Part shown: in pieces, positions 33,783-45,098 of the stretch
How the letters are laid out: each line of letters opens with the position of its first letter
Position numbering within the stretch: position 1 is the stretch's first letter
NCBI GenBank assembly: GCA_905160935.1
Contig: CAJHZI010000273.1
Span: 37,501-101,500 of the forward strand
Source: Enchytraeus crypticus
Taxonomy: Eukaryota; Annelida; Clitellata; Enchytraeida; Enchytraeidae
Length of the DNA stretch: 64,000 nucleotides
Reading direction: 5' to 3'
The notes under the pieces: model-generated
The model's database searches: none
What the model was told of the DNA's origin: nothing
The model's input: the letters and a program-made list of their open reading frames with translations, nothing else
Made by a program: the position numbers and the translations under genes

Positions 33783-34810
33783 AACGAAAAAATACCGGTA
33801 TATATATATATATACAGCATCATAGTATTAGCAAATATTATTAGCAAAATTAGTAAATAATTGGGGGCATTGAATTTGAGATTTTGTGCAACAGCGCAAG
33901 TGAAATCTGAAATTTTAAAATGTGTTTTGTTTGATAAAGTTTGACATTTAGTTTGGCCAATATGCGACAACTCATAGTTTGTAGATTTCTTTAAAGAAAG
34001 CGGTCATTCTAAGAAATACTAAAATAAAGTCTTATTGAAGCGTAAAATCATACCTAAATTCAAGGGCCATTGGCCTACTTGACGATTTTAATTAGCAAAA
34101 TAATAAGGTAACTGAATTTCTGCCTCTAGCTGGAATTTTTCTGCGAAACAGGTGAGATCGAAAATTGGCTAATTGAGACAGTTAATTCATTTTGTCTGGA
34201 GGCGTATTTGTGATGGAGATGTTAGAAATTAATTAATCGCAAGACATAATTACCATATTTGAAGTGGGCTTGAGCAATCCGCCAAGAGACAATTCAATCG
34301 ATAAATTACTTTATCGATACTTCATAACTTAAAAAATAAAAATAATTCTATTGGTGACTAGCATATAAAGCATGAACAGTAATAGGCATTTAAAGTTATA
34401 TTACGAGATTTCTCAATAGTAGCCCCTTCTTCGCGATATATTGTAACGATTAAAAACCAGTTAAACGAGCATCAACTATCTGTTGATGGTCATCAAAAAT
34501 TCGTAGAGGAAGTTAACCCAGCTCTAGATTATGACTAAATCATCAATTATTCAACTTCAAAATTTCTAGCGCTCAATCATCTATTTAAAATGTCACGACA
34601 ATCACCATGGGTTCGGCATTAAATAAATAATTTGCTCAATAGCTGTAGTAAACAATTCGTAGGCTATAATTATATCTAGGAAAGATGTCCTGGAGAATAT
34701 TTTTTACTATATCAAACGAGCCATGCATAGTCCATATCAAACAAAATGTGTTCTATCGTGCTTTAAGAAAACCTCAGAGAAATAACCACGCATCAGTTGC
34801 AAACTCCTTT
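33783..34810. other. Nothing recognised
   Basis: Short (AT)n at about 33800-33814. No gene or repeat family. Confidence 0.4.
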
Positions 34811-34820
34811 TGATATAGGG

Positions 34821-34822
<2 letters not shown>

Positions 34823-34887
<65 letters not shown>
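34823..34887. repeat. (AT)n microsatellite
   Basis: About 65 bp of alternating TA. It directly abuts the broken 3' side of a LINE L-1 copy. Confidence 0.95.
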
Positions 34888-34892
<5 letters not shown>

Positions 34893-34894
<2 letters not shown>

Positions 34895-35522
34895 CCTGCC
34901 CCTGCCTCTTTTTCCTTCCATTCTACCTTCTATGATCTCTTTTAATAGACCTTCCCCCCTTGGAATGTGTCCTATCCATCTCTTCTTCCTTAATACATTT
35001 ATCAACTGTCTATCTGTGCCAACTCTCTCCAGGACTTCCTCATTTGTAACCTTTTGAGTCCAGCTAATCCTCTCCATTCTTCTCCAAATCCACATTTCCA
35101 ATGCCTCCAGTTTCCTAATATCTTCCTTCCTTAAGGTCCATGTTTCACATCCATACAATAGCGTGGTCCAAACCAAAGTTTTCACTATCTTATCTTTGTG
35201 TCTTTCTTTAGACTTTTGTTAATAGTTCTTTTCTACTACCAAAGGCCGCTTTTGCTTGTGCAATCCTACTGCATATTTCCGTCTCACATTTCCCATCATC
35301 GGTTATAGTATGACCCAAATATTTGAAACTCTTTACCTGTTCCAATTTCGTACCATTTATTGTTATATTAACTTCACCTTTATTATTTGACACTCTCATA
35401 ACCTTGGTCTTTTTTATATTAATCTTCATGCCATATCTTAGGGCCGTATCATTCAGCCTATCCATTATCTTCTGCAATCCAATCTCGTTGCCCGCTATTC
35501 CGATCTCGCTGCCCGCTACGTC
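34893..35522 (-). mobile_element. LINE L-1, longest fragment (thumb and C-terminal region)
   Basis: Minus strand. Blocks in order: AGSEIGIAGNEIGLQKIMDR, LNDTALRYGMKINIKKTKV, MRVSNNKGEVNITINGTKLE, VKSFKYLGHTITDDGKCET, EICSRIAQAKAAFGSRKELL, then after a frame change KTLVWTTLLYGCETWTLRKE, DIRKLEALEMWIWRRMERIS, WTQKVTNEEVLERVGTDRQL, GHIPRGEGLLKEIIEGRMEG, KRGRGR. It starts just after the position of the RT YADD box, so the catalytic core is absent. At its 5' end a 21-bp coding segment (AG.EIG) is duplicated in tandem. The 3' end, including stop codon and hairpin, is replaced by (AT)n. Two small indels near 35185-35215 break the frame. Confidence 0.92.
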
Positions 35523-35728
35523 ACATTAATTACATTAACATTTTTTACTTTTTCCTCTCGTTAAATAATTTCCGCTCGTTGGACTTATCTTCTTATTTTA
35601 GGATTTTGCATCGGTTTTGGATCCGTTTGATCTCTGGACCTCGGTTAATGATCCCTTCCTCTTCCTAAAACAAAAAAAATTAAAAAATAAAAGATTTCTG
35701 AGTAATTGGCCCAGTAATCTTATATCAT

Positions 35729-35840
35729 CATCGATGTCGGTAAGATATCCGAGCGCGGATCAGTATGTGCGGCGTTCAAATCATGGGCTCGTCCGTCACT
35801 TATACATCTTTCGAGAGATAAACTTGACATTAGTATGGAA
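35729..35840 (+). mobile_element. tRNA-headed SINE S-A, 5'-truncated
   Basis: GATGTCGGTAAGATATCCGA, GCGGATCAGTATGTGCGGCG, TTCAAATCATGGGCTCGTCC blocks, then a decayed core. Confidence 0.85.
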
Positions 35841-35849
35841 TTTTTACTA

Positions 35850-36360
35850 CTTTGACTTTACATGAGCTACAGTGGAGTGTACAGTGATTCAGCGTTACGT
35901 GACGTAAAGCAATAGAGACTTACAACTGAGATTAACGGTAGATCGTGCTATAAAATCATAAAATCTGTTTTACATCAGCATGACTTCTATCTGTGTACCA
36001 GTGATTTTACCGCTCTTGTCTCCAGGGGTAACTTATATTCTAAATATCAATGACAGCGTAGCTCTGTAAGCAACGAACGTTCCATACTTAAATCACACTT
36101 TACTTTAGTTACGGATTTGGCTTGAAATGCAGCTGTGAGATATCTGTCAGAATAACAAAATACTGTCAATACTGCCAAATTGACTGACGTTACTGAGTGT
36201 GTCGTAGAAGGAGACAAAGCGTAAGCTGAATAAATGAACTGGAGAGTTCATAAAATACAAATGATTTAATTTATTAATAAAAGAATAAGCTATGTTTATT
36301 ACGAGGAGAGGTTTGTTGATAGGCTAAGCTATATTATACTGACTACAGTAATTGACTGTT
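35850..36360. other. Nothing recognised
   Basis: No gene or repeat family seen. Confidence 0.4.
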
Positions 36361-36503
36361 GGCTGGAGCCAGTGGCAATGTCGGTAAGGTACTCGACCGC
36401 GAATAAATACGTGTGGGATTCAAATTATGAGCTTTCCCATCACTAACATCGCTTTTGAGTGAGGAAACTGACGTTAACATTAGCTTTATCAGCTTTTACA
36501 GAT
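36361..36503 (+). mobile_element. tRNA-headed SINE S-A
   Basis: GGCTGGAGCCAGTGGCAATG, CGGTAAGGTACTCGACCGCG, GGGATTCAAATTATGAGC (decayed B box), TCACTAACATCGCTTTTGAG, GAAACTGACGTTAACATTAG, CTTTATCAGCTTTTA. Full length. An S-B-like 3' tail (GTGGACCTGCTATTAAGCAG, GTACTAGAG) follows at 36512-36550. Confidence 0.88.
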
Positions 36504-36549
36504 TATGTCTATGTGTACAGTGGACCTGCTATTAAGCAGAGTACTAGAG

Positions 36550-37075
36550 CCATATATAGAGTCTATAAGTAATTTTAGTTAGCAAATGTTGAACTGTTTA
36601 TTGCATATTGAGCAACATGTTACATATGAGCAACATATCTGTCAAACTAACTATGTGCTTATAGGTTAATTTCTTCTTTTTTATGTTTATTTTAGTTCTG
36701 TTTGCTTATTTGATTCTGCCATATAACGATGAACAAAGAAAATATATAGAGAGGGCTTTGGCTATATAGAGATAGAAAATTAAATCATGTGAGCCGACGC
36801 GAGTAGATTAGGGAAAATTGAGAATTGAACCTACCGACAACTGCACGTGTTTATAAGAGGCGACTGACGTAGATATGACAGCTAAGAGACATGTATCTAC
36901 AACTGTATGTGATGTGTTCTTTGTTTTAGCCAAATTGGACGCTCATACTCCAGATTTGCTGAGTTTTAGCAGCTATACCAATTGTGGCTTATACCACCAG
37001 GTCTTCAGTTATCATTCAGAGCTACTACTAGTGGCTGTGGCATAGCATAGAGTGGCGCTTTTAAATATACTCAAT
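36550..37075. other. Mostly featureless, with a possible SINE head remnant
   Basis: At about 36825-36880 the string CTGCACGTGTTTATAAGAGG, CGACTGACG resembles the shared SINE head. Nothing else is supported. Confidence 0.4.
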
Positions 37076-37153
37076 GATTGATTGATTGATTGATTAATTG
37101 ATTGATTGATTGATTGATTGATTGATAGATGGTGGGTGATGATGATGATGATG
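37076..37153. repeat. (GATT)n and (GAT)n microsatellites
   Basis: GATT tetramers for about 55 bp, then GAT trimers. Minus-strand INQSINQS frame is an artefact. Confidence 0.92.
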
Positions 37154-37734
37154 TCCTTATTTTTAACAAAAAATTGTACTTCATTATCGTTGATATTGCC
37201 AGCTACGCAAATTGGCTTCAGGATCACTTCCATTACACTGATTTCCGTCTCTCTAGCGGTCTAAAAGTTCTTTAACTGTTCCTCTATTACACTAACTAAA
37301 TTAAATCATTCAATGCAGGAATTGTGTAACCTTGCAAAAAATGACCTATAAACTACATTTAATTGAAAAAGGCTTAAGTACAGTTCCACATCATTTTGCT
37401 GTCTAGAAAGCAGTTCATCAAATAACCGCATTTCCACGCTGAATTATTAGGCATTTAATATAGTATAAATTTGATTTTTAGAATATCTGTATTTTTGCCT
37501 ACTCATTTTCAGCTGTTATATCGCTACTTACTCTGCTATAGCTAGAGCTTGTACAATCGTAGATTATACTTTTTGGACTAAGTTAGAAGTTATGAATACA
37601 TTTTAACAGAAAATTTTTTATCGATCACTGTTAAATCTTGACTTATAAAATTTTTTTAATGGTCTTTCGACTGAGGATAAATAGATGTTCAATCTGAAGA
37701 TCATCTTAAACAAATCAAATTGTATCGTCATCAA

Positions 37735-37830
37735 TCATCAATAAAGCAATCAATCAATCAAACCAAATCATTCAATGCATCATTCAATCAATCAATTCAA
37801 TCATTCAGATCAGTCAATCAATCAAATAAA
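37735..37830. repeat. (AATC)n-rich degenerate repeat
   Basis: Runs of CAATCAATCAAT and CATTCAATCAAT with interruptions. Confidence 0.7.
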
Positions 37831-38426
37831 CAACATTCAGCTCCTATAATTTGTAGCGGTTAAATGCGTCAGTGAGGACAAGTTAACTGATACGTATTTC
37901 ATTAATACGAGTAAGATATATAAAATGCCTTATTGTAAGTTCTGAAAGTTTTTTATATAATTCATTATTTGCTGGAGTCATTAAGCTCTAGCGAGTATCA
38001 CACAGCTGAATCACAGAGAAAGTCGTAAGGTTATCTTTAATCAGCAGACGAATAAATCAAGGACAAGCGCTAATTAGCCTGCATGGCATTATGTATCGAT
38101 CCTCTAAGACGAATTACTTAAATGCCAATAACTGTACGTTTGGATGATGGCATGATATACATAGATGATCGAATCTTGATGTTTACATCATAGATACAAT
38201 TAATATAATCTAGATGTGTGAATCATATATAGATATTTACAATTAATTAAATCAAGACGATTGCAGCATAGACGAAATTAATTAAATCTAAATGATTAGA
38301 TTTAAAGGGTTGTTAATCAAAATCACGTGTCTGACGATGAAGTCAGATGTGTTAGCGAATATACCAATGACTCAGACAATGATTTAGTGTTGCCTCAGTT
38401 CATATATTGTCCGGAGTGAAAAGCTA

Positions 38427-38545
38427 AACGTGATAACTCTGATATCACGTGATATCATTGATATCAGATCACAGAAATATGTGATCTGATATCATTGATA
38501 TTAGATCACTTATACCAGTGATCTGATATCACTGATATCAGATCC
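38427..38545. repeat. GATATCA palindrome cluster with hairpin-forming arms
   Basis: Contains at least seven ATATCA or GATATC motifs. The arms TGATATCAGATCAC (left of AGAAATAT) and GTGATCTGATATCA (right) pair perfectly. With two mismatches the arms extend to about 23 bp around an 8-bp loop (38453-38506). Another GTGATCTGATATCAC copy follows. Potential cruciform or a dyad-rich binding cluster; no protein is implied. Confidence 0.85.
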
Positions 38546-38564
38546 ATTATAGGAGACTGAGATA

Positions 38565-38567
38565 TAT

Positions 38568-38610
<43 letters not shown>

Positions 38611-38764
38611 GATATTTTATTTATTTATTTATTTTGTTTATCACATCATACATGTAATTTTACGCGAAAATTCTTGCGTGCAAAATATCAAGTGTATGCT
38701 TGAACAGAAAACAAAGGCCGATGATGGCACTTACATGTTGCGACATATCTATATTCTATTCGTA

Positions 38765-38829
<65 letters not shown>

Positions 38830-38870
38830 TATGTATATATTTATATACACTGTATATATATATATATATA

Positions 38871-38907
<37 letters not shown>
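38565..38907. repeat. Three (AT)n microsatellites
   Basis: Alternating TA at about 38565-38604, 38765-38826 and 38855-38907, with a CATGTATATA-type flank repeated. Confidence 0.93.
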
Positions 38908-38912
<5 letters not shown>

Positions 38913-39087
38913 GTCATTCACAATACACCAGGAAGTCACCTTCTGCTACTGTGCTATTGATGATTCGAGAGAATTGCTAAGATAAATATTCGCGCACAGG
39001 AAGATAAGAGAACAAGAATTAGGCAAAACCGAATGATTTATCTTCTTATTCCGCGGAAGAGATAAATTCTTATGAACTGTGAACGAT

Positions 39088-39147
39088 TTATGATTTATTG
39101 TCTTTTGATTTATTGTCTTTTGATTTATTGTCTTTTGATTTATTGTC
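39088..39147. repeat. 16-bp minisatellite, about 3.7 units
   Basis: Unit TGATTTATTGTCTTTT repeated without change. Confidence 0.95.
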
Positions 39148-39307
39148 GCTATTAGAGAGAATATATTACTTCACACCAACGTGCCAGAAATTATAATTGA
39201 GATCGATATTTGATGATTGATTGAAGATTGAAGAAATTCTACCATTTTTGTCTAAAGTCTGGTAGATCTCGAACCATATACAGTTCGTTGAAAGAAGTGA
39301 ACATAAC

Positions 39308-39425
39308 AAGACATAGCAACAATTAGAGTGCTATTGTTATCCATGACAACATCGAGCACTATAGAGACAAATCTAAGCCAGTGAGTAAAAAGCCGGTCCA
39401 AAACGGTGCAAATTCCAAAATTCAC
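39308..39425 (-). mobile_element. R-G family fragment
   Basis: Minus strand: TTTGCACCGTTTTGGACCGG, TTTACTCACTGGCTTAG, GATGTTGTCATGG and TAGCACTCTAAT modules. Confidence 0.75.
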
Positions 39426-39429
39426 AAAA

Positions 39430-40610
39430 TTCTTCCGAAGATAGAAGGAATTTAAGAAAAGGAGGTTACGTGATAACAATAGAATTGTTGTAATAATAAT
39501 AAAGGCTTATCGCTCGCTTCCACATTCAATGATGAAATTAGGAAAGTCTGATTCCTAGCATCCTCACATTGAGATGTCTCTCTCCAATTGCGACCCCAAA
39601 AGAGCTACATGTCCCGGGGGTTCCAAAAAAGTGACCATTCCCTATCCAACTATTGTAACTAGTTGTAATAATTCCATGACATCAGAAGCATTCGTTTGCT
39701 AACTACTAGTCACCTACTCAGAATAAGTCAACGCTTAACCATTAAATAATTCATCGAAAATTTGTTCTACAACGAAACAGTAGGTGTATAGTTCAAATCC
39801 AGTGCTCTCTCTATCACTGACATGCATACGTTTGCGATGTTTGTTTTTACTTGTCTGATAAAACTATCACTTCGTCGGACATGTAAAAACATTGGCCGTG
39901 TAATTGCATAACTTTACACGTAGGCGGTGTGTATTACCTCATGACTAAGTGTAAATGAAAATGGAAATTAACTTTCAGATTTTAATTCTATGTGTTATAA
40001 TATTTCTCAAGCAAGATGATATTTTTGTCGAAGCACTATTTAGGTTTAGATTAAAATTTCAATTAAATTAATAATATGATTTTGGTAAACTGCTCAAGGC
40101 GAGATCTTATTTGACACTGGAAACGTAGTAGTCTTATTCCGCGATCAATAAATATATAAAATTATTCTTGTAAAATCTTATGCAATCCAGTTTTCCTTGT
40201 GAAGCTGTCAAGAAGGGTGGGCAAGGAATTAATTTATATTGCGGCGCTGATTGAAGGAAAAGCTATAAAACTAAAATAACAGCTGGTAACGAAAATAACG
40301 AAAAAGCTAAAAATGAAAATTAGCTGTAAATAAAAGTAGAAGAATTTTGCATTAAAAATTTACACTCAAATTGACTTTGAAGTAGAAATGGCTATCTTAT
40401 GCAGATTTTAATTTGAGAATGTTGAGAAGTAAATTTCTGCAGTGAAGGAAGGAATATGTTTATTTAAGAAACGTTACCCAAAAAAGCTAACAATTAGGCA
40501 AAAAGAATGCAAAAGTACACACAAACATTGTAACAATCAAATAATTAATCAATGCACAAACAATAGGCCATCAAAGAGAACGCTACCCGTTCTATCTAGT
40601 TGAAAACCTA
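39430..40610. other. Mostly featureless, with weak SINE-core remnants
   Basis: A (TAA)n-led stretch at 39490-39540 weakly resembles the S-F 3' end. At 39789-39830 (+) the string AGTTCAAATCCAGTGCTCTC, TCTATCACTGACATGC is an S-C B-box and core remnant. No gene is seen. Confidence 0.5.
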
Positions 40611-40613
40611 TTC

Positions 40614-40808
40614 CCTTCAGTGCACTGCCAAGTGGCAGATTTAAGGTACATATTCATACTCAAAGTCTGTTTTCTCGCTCAATTAGAGCGCTCCTTAGAT
40701 CAACAAGTTAATCCCTTCACAAAGTCTAAGCCTTATCCATAACTTATGTAGCCTATAGCTTGGGAAAAGTATGGCTTCTGAGGTGGTTTCCAGTTGCCTT
40801 CCTCAGTA
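40614..40808 (-). mobile_element. SINE S-B, 3' half
   Basis: Minus-strand copy, little diverged: CAGTGCACTGCCAAGTGGCA (stem intact), TCTCGCTCAATTAGAGCGCT, TTATGTAGCCTATAGCTTGG, TGAGGTGGTTTCCAGTTGCC. Truncated at the GGAAGG block, the same point as 22721-22920. Confidence 0.9.
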
Positions 40809-41022
40809 CCTATTATCCAGTGAGTAATCAAATGCCGCGATTCGTGACTCGAAAGGGTTGCCCATGATAGAGTTTATCTCTACTACAGCGTGATATTGGA
40901 ATACAAACCTCAAAATTGACTACTAAATTACGTAATAAATGAATCAATATATAAATAACATATATTACTAATTATACTTTAATAAATTCCTATATCCATA
41001 GTAATATTACATTGAACTACTG

Positions 41023-41345
41023 TGTCTGAGTCGGTGGCTTGTTGGTAAGTTATTCGACAGCGGATCAGTAGGTCTGGGGTTTAAATCCAGCGCTCTCTCC
41101 GTTACTGACATGCTGTCTAGGAAGAAACTGACGTTAAACTTGACTTTAGCCTTTGACGTTAGCTTTAGTGAGTTATATCAGTGAAGACAGTGGCTGGATA
41201 TAGCTAGTATAGATGTGTGGCTCAAATCCAGCGTTCTTCCCGTCACTGACACGCTATCTAGCACGAAACTGACGTTAAACTTGACTTTAGCCGTTGACGA
41301 TAGCTTTAGAAAGTGATATTAGTGGAGTCAGTGGCTGGGGTATAG
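41023..41345 (+). mobile_element. SINE S-C, with a 141-bp internal duplication
   Basis: GAGTCGGTGGCTTGTTGGTA (A-box-like), GGTTTAAATCCAGCGCTCTC (B-box-like), GTTACTGACATGCTGTCTAG, GAAACTGACGTTAAACTTGA. The AAATCCAGCG landmark recurs 141 bp later (41083, 41224) with the same downstream core, so the unit is tandemly duplicated. The core is shared with S-A; the head is a related tRNA-like sequence. Confidence 0.8.
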
Positions 41346-41607
41346 CCAGGTCATCACGGTTAACACGTCTCATAGACTCGACGTTTCATTGGGTGTCTGG
41401 TCTAATTGATTTATGAACCCAGTGAGCTGCTACATAAAGTTGAGATCAGTCGGTAATAATGATAAATTGCCTTTCCTAATCACTGACTGCCTAATAAGTG
41501 GATGATAAACTGATGGCTGAGTCAACCGAGTCCAAGAAAAGAGGTAGGATGTTTTTTGATATTTGACAACCGCTACTTTTTAGAATTTTGCATCTTGGCA
41601 GAGCATT

Positions 41608-41616
41608 ATAGAGAGC

Positions 41617-41650
<34 letters not shown>

Positions 41651-41670
41651 GAGAGAGGGAGACAAAGAGA
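41608..41670. repeat. (GA)n microsatellite
   Basis: GA run of about 60 bp with GG interruptions. Confidence 0.9.
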
Positions 41671-41859
41671 ATGAGTGAGAGAAAGATAGTCATATAAAGA
41701 TAAAGAGAGATTAAATTATGACAATTTGATTGACTGACTGCAATTGTTCATCGTACATCATATTTTTCACCTGAAAAATCTTCCAGGTCAGAAAAATGGT
41801 TTAAAATCTAATACGACTAATATTAATTATTTTATCGTTTGATATATTGATAGGAAAAA

Positions 41860-42039
41860 CCAAGGCAGATGCCATATTATTCCCAAGCTATAGGCTACAT
41901 TATGGTGTGGATGAGCATAGCATTGTGTAAGTGGATTAACTCATTAATCGATGAAATGCTCTATATAGAGCCCGAAAACAGAATGTGAGAAGGAATATGT
42001 AGATTGGACCTGACACTTTGCAGAACACTAGAGAGATAG
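41860..42039 (+). mobile_element. SINE S-B, 3' half
   Basis: CCCAAGCTATAGGCTACATT, GTGTAAGTGGATTAACTC, GCTCTATATAGAGCCCG, GACCTGACACTTTGCAGAAC, AGAGAGATAG. The hairpin stem is damaged. Confidence 0.82.
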
Positions 42040-42360
42040 TGATTGCACGGTGGGTAGTTTATATAACGAAACCTACATTGTATGTAATAGACGTCCAGGT
42101 TTGAGGCCACCGTACTCTGAGTAATTTAATTTGCTGTGTTGCTCTACTTCATCCCTTTTTCGCATTTCTTGGCTATGTACCTTTGTGCCTGACATTTTTA
42201 CCATAGTCATTAAATATAAAGTAATAAATAAAATTATAGTCATAAAGAGTTATCTTGTTGTGTCCAGGAGAAATCGTGAACACAGCTGCATATAAGTAGG
42301 TATATATACATGGGACCTGCACTTGACAAAGCACTACGGAGAGTCATAAAAGTTAGCTAA
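42040..42360. other. Mostly featureless, with an S-B tail remnant
   Basis: At 42290-42335 (+) the string CATGGGACCTGCACTTGACA, AAGCACTACGGAGAG resembles an S-B 3' tail. Nothing else is supported. Confidence 0.4.
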
Positions 42361-42363
42361 AGC

Positions 42364-42640
42364 TGGTAAAGCTAATGTTAACGCAAGTTACCTCATTCGA
42401 AAGCGATGCCAGTGACGGGCGATACTAGTGTTCAGTAGGCCTAGTATTCCTGGTTGGGTGAGCCCAAGAATACTACTACTACTACTTCTATTTTACACTA
42501 CTTTTTAACTGGTAAAGCTAAGGTTAACGTCAGTTTCCTCACTCGAAAGCGATGTCAGTGACGGGCGAGACCAGGATTTGAACCCGCACCTACTGATCCG
42601 CGATCGAATATCTTAACGACTTCGCCACTTGCTCCAGCCA
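42364..42640 (-). mobile_element. Two SINE S-A copies in tandem (one partial, one full)
   Basis: Minus-strand S-A: the partial copy at 42364-42435 has the tail and core (AGCTGGTAAAGC, GAAAGCGATGCCAGTGACGG). The full copy at 42507-42640 runs GCTGGAGCAAGTGGCGAAG, CGATCGCGGATCAGTAGGTG, CGGGTTCAAATCCTGG, core and tail in complement. They are separated by a short unrelated segment with an (ACT)n run. Confidence 0.85.
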
Positions 42641-43245
42641 ACTATAATTTATAACTACTAAAAAGTAGTTATAAATTGCAAATATAAAATAAAATTAAAA
42701 AATTTCCAGATATGTATTTAGAGATCTTAGTAATTGCAAATGAATATAAACTATGTCTAATAAACTCAAAACTCGGATAGATTCAATCTATCATACAATG
42801 CTATTGTTTATGATCAAGCGTCTTGATATTAGACAACGTTAGCTGAGCGAATTATCCGCCGATGTCCTTTCCAATCGCTTCGTCAACTATTTCATGTTTA
42901 TTGGAGTTACAGGACCCAGCACGCAACATTTAATCGTGTCAATTCAGTCGTGAAATCTTGCCGAGTCAATTTTAGAACTGAATAATTTTTTCTTGTGATA
43001 AAAATCTACGTTTTTAAATTCTGCATAAGAGCCGTCTAGACCGGAATAACTGATAACAGCGAGTCTTACGCAGTACCTAACTGGGAATCAAAAACATCAA
43101 AGGATTGAGCATCAAGGGGTTTGTTTGAACATTGAGCGATATCTATTGGTAGATTTAGGAAAAAATCGGACATTTCGAAATAAATATCTAAGTTATTTCT
43201 GTGAATACCATTATAATAATTTTAACAATCAGTTTCAAGCTGCGT
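42641..43245. other. Nothing recognised
   Basis: No gene or repeat family seen. Confidence 0.4.
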
Positions 43246-43382
43246 AAAAAGCTGGTAAAGCTAAGGTTAACGTCAGTTTCCTCACTCGAAAGCGATGTCA
43301 GTGACGGGAGAGCACAGAATTTGAAACCCGCACCTACTGATCCGCAGTCGAGTATCTTACCGACTTCGCCACTGGCTTCAGC
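43246..43382 (-). mobile_element. tRNA-headed SINE S-A, full length
   Basis: Complement reads AGCTGAAGCCAGTGGCGAAG, CGGTAAGATACTCGACTGCG, GATCAGTAGGTGCGGGTTTC, core, TTAACCTTAGCTTTACCAGC. One of the least diverged tails in the window. The open frame through it (43201-43416) is incidental. Confidence 0.9.
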
Positions 43383-43452
43383 TAAGTATAGGTTACTATA
43401 CTATGCATGTAGATAAATTGATTTTTGTACTTGTTTCTACTATAGTTAAATC

Positions 43453-43774
43453 ATGTTATATCCGAGAAACTGAGGTGTAAAACAACCGTTTCCAGCACAT
43501 GTCGTGATAGGCGACTATGCAAGTACTGAGGAATTTATCGGGAAACCACCTCTGAATCCATATTTTTCCCAAGCTCTACGCTGTATAAATTATGTATTCT
43601 GCATTTCCTTTTGTGAAATGATTAACTTGTTGATCTATGGACTGCTTTCATAGAAGCATAAAAGTTAGAAGTTTATTAAAACCGAAGTTAAAAAAGTGTG
43701 AAGGCGGACTCTGAGTATGAATATGTACCTTGGATCTGCTACTTCGCAGAACATTAGATAGAGAGAGAGAGAGA
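43453..43774 (+). mobile_element. SINE S-B, full length
   Basis: GTTATATCCGAGAAACTGAG (diverged head), CACATGTCGTGATAGGCGAC, TACTGAGGAATTTATCGGG, CCAAGCTCTACGCTGTATAA, TTAACTTGTTGATCTATGG, TACCTTGGATCTGCTACTTC, (GA)n. About 40 bp extra (TTAGAAGTTTATTAAAACC) lie inside the 3' third. Confidence 0.85.
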
Positions 43775-44025
43775 TTGTTTAAAGCATTATATAAATGCTC
43801 CTTGAATATCCATTGTTCACTGTTTTATATTGGTTCCTTACTCTATCTTTATTGCATTTGAAATTCACAGGGATATCAAAAATTATTTAATTTTAAAATA
43901 ATGACATAGAAATTCAAAGATAAATTTATCCTCGAAACTATTTAGCGAAGTTTATTGGATAAGAAGCACACTGTAATTGGATTAGACACGACAGCAAAAT
44001 GTAAAGGCGAGAAACAAATACGTCG

Positions 44026-44228
44026 GTGTTTTGTCCGGGATGCTGAAGAATACACCAACCGTGGACTGCAAGTGCTATAAATGGGGACATAACATTATGA
44101 TTCTATCCAATGCTAGAATTGTCATTCGGTTGATGAGCTCCTAGGCTTTAGAACTTTCCACATTTTTTCTAAAAGGTCTGCCCCTAGTTAAGCTAATATT
44201 CAAGAGAAGTTGACGATGATGATGATGA
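44026..44228 (+). mobile_element. SINE S-H
   Basis: GTGTTTTGTCCGGGATGCTG, GAATACACCAACCGTGGACT, CATTCGGTTGATGAGCTCC, GCCCCTAGTTAAGC, then CAAGAGAAGTTGACGATGAT with a GAT tail. Confidence 0.83.
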
Positions 44229-44229
44229 A

Positions 44230-45098
44230 AAGAGATACAAACTATATTTAGAAAGATAAAAACAGTTGGAGGTAAGAAAGAGAGTCAAAATAGTGCAAAA
44301 ATATCTCAATCTGACAAACAAAAATGTCGAAAAATGAAAAGAGAAAAGAAAAGTATTAAGGGAGAAAAGAATAAAAATTGAAAGTAAAAGAGAGACAGAG
44401 AGGGAGAGAACTACTCTTATTTCAATAAATACACTCATAATATACAGTGACATACACAAACAAAGCCGTCAAAGGGGTCACAAGTAACCTATCTAATTGA
44501 CCACCCCTCAGTCATACAAATTGAAACATAACTAGGCAAACGGAATAAACATGCACAACAAGTAAAAGAAATAACAGTTGATAAAGTTTGAAATAATAGC
44601 CACAGAGATCAAAGAGCAATTCTAGAAAGTGAAAAAGAGAAAGAGTGAATAATATAGAGGTCGGAAGAGAGTGAACGCATTGGGAGTCCGTATCCTACCA
44701 GTTGCCTGTGGTATTTTATAACCGAATTATTCGAAACAAAATTGAATTATTCCATCTCAAATGAAGCGAGATGGAAATATTCCTTTTGCAATTGAAGAAA
44801 GAATATCTAATTTAAGATAAGAACTGACCGAGAAGATAAAAGAATTTGAGGAAAAGGATTCTGACGAAGACAGCCTCAATACTCTTAGAGTCAATACTCT
44901 GAGGCTGATACAATTTTCTAATGTAATCAACAGAGAAAAATTTAAAACCTGGTATTATCTCTCAAGCTTAAAAATAAAATAATATTTTTCTTGATCATTG
45001 CATAAATATTAATTACAGAAGTTCTAAGTTTAGAAGTTCTTAGTTTGATGGCTTTAACTTATTTTCATTCGACTTATTTCAATTAATTAATGGTTTTC
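44230..45098. other. A-rich stretch, nothing recognised
   Basis: A/G-biased sequence at 44230-44440 gives a Leu/Ser-rich minus-strand frame of no significance. No gene or repeat family. Confidence 0.4.
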
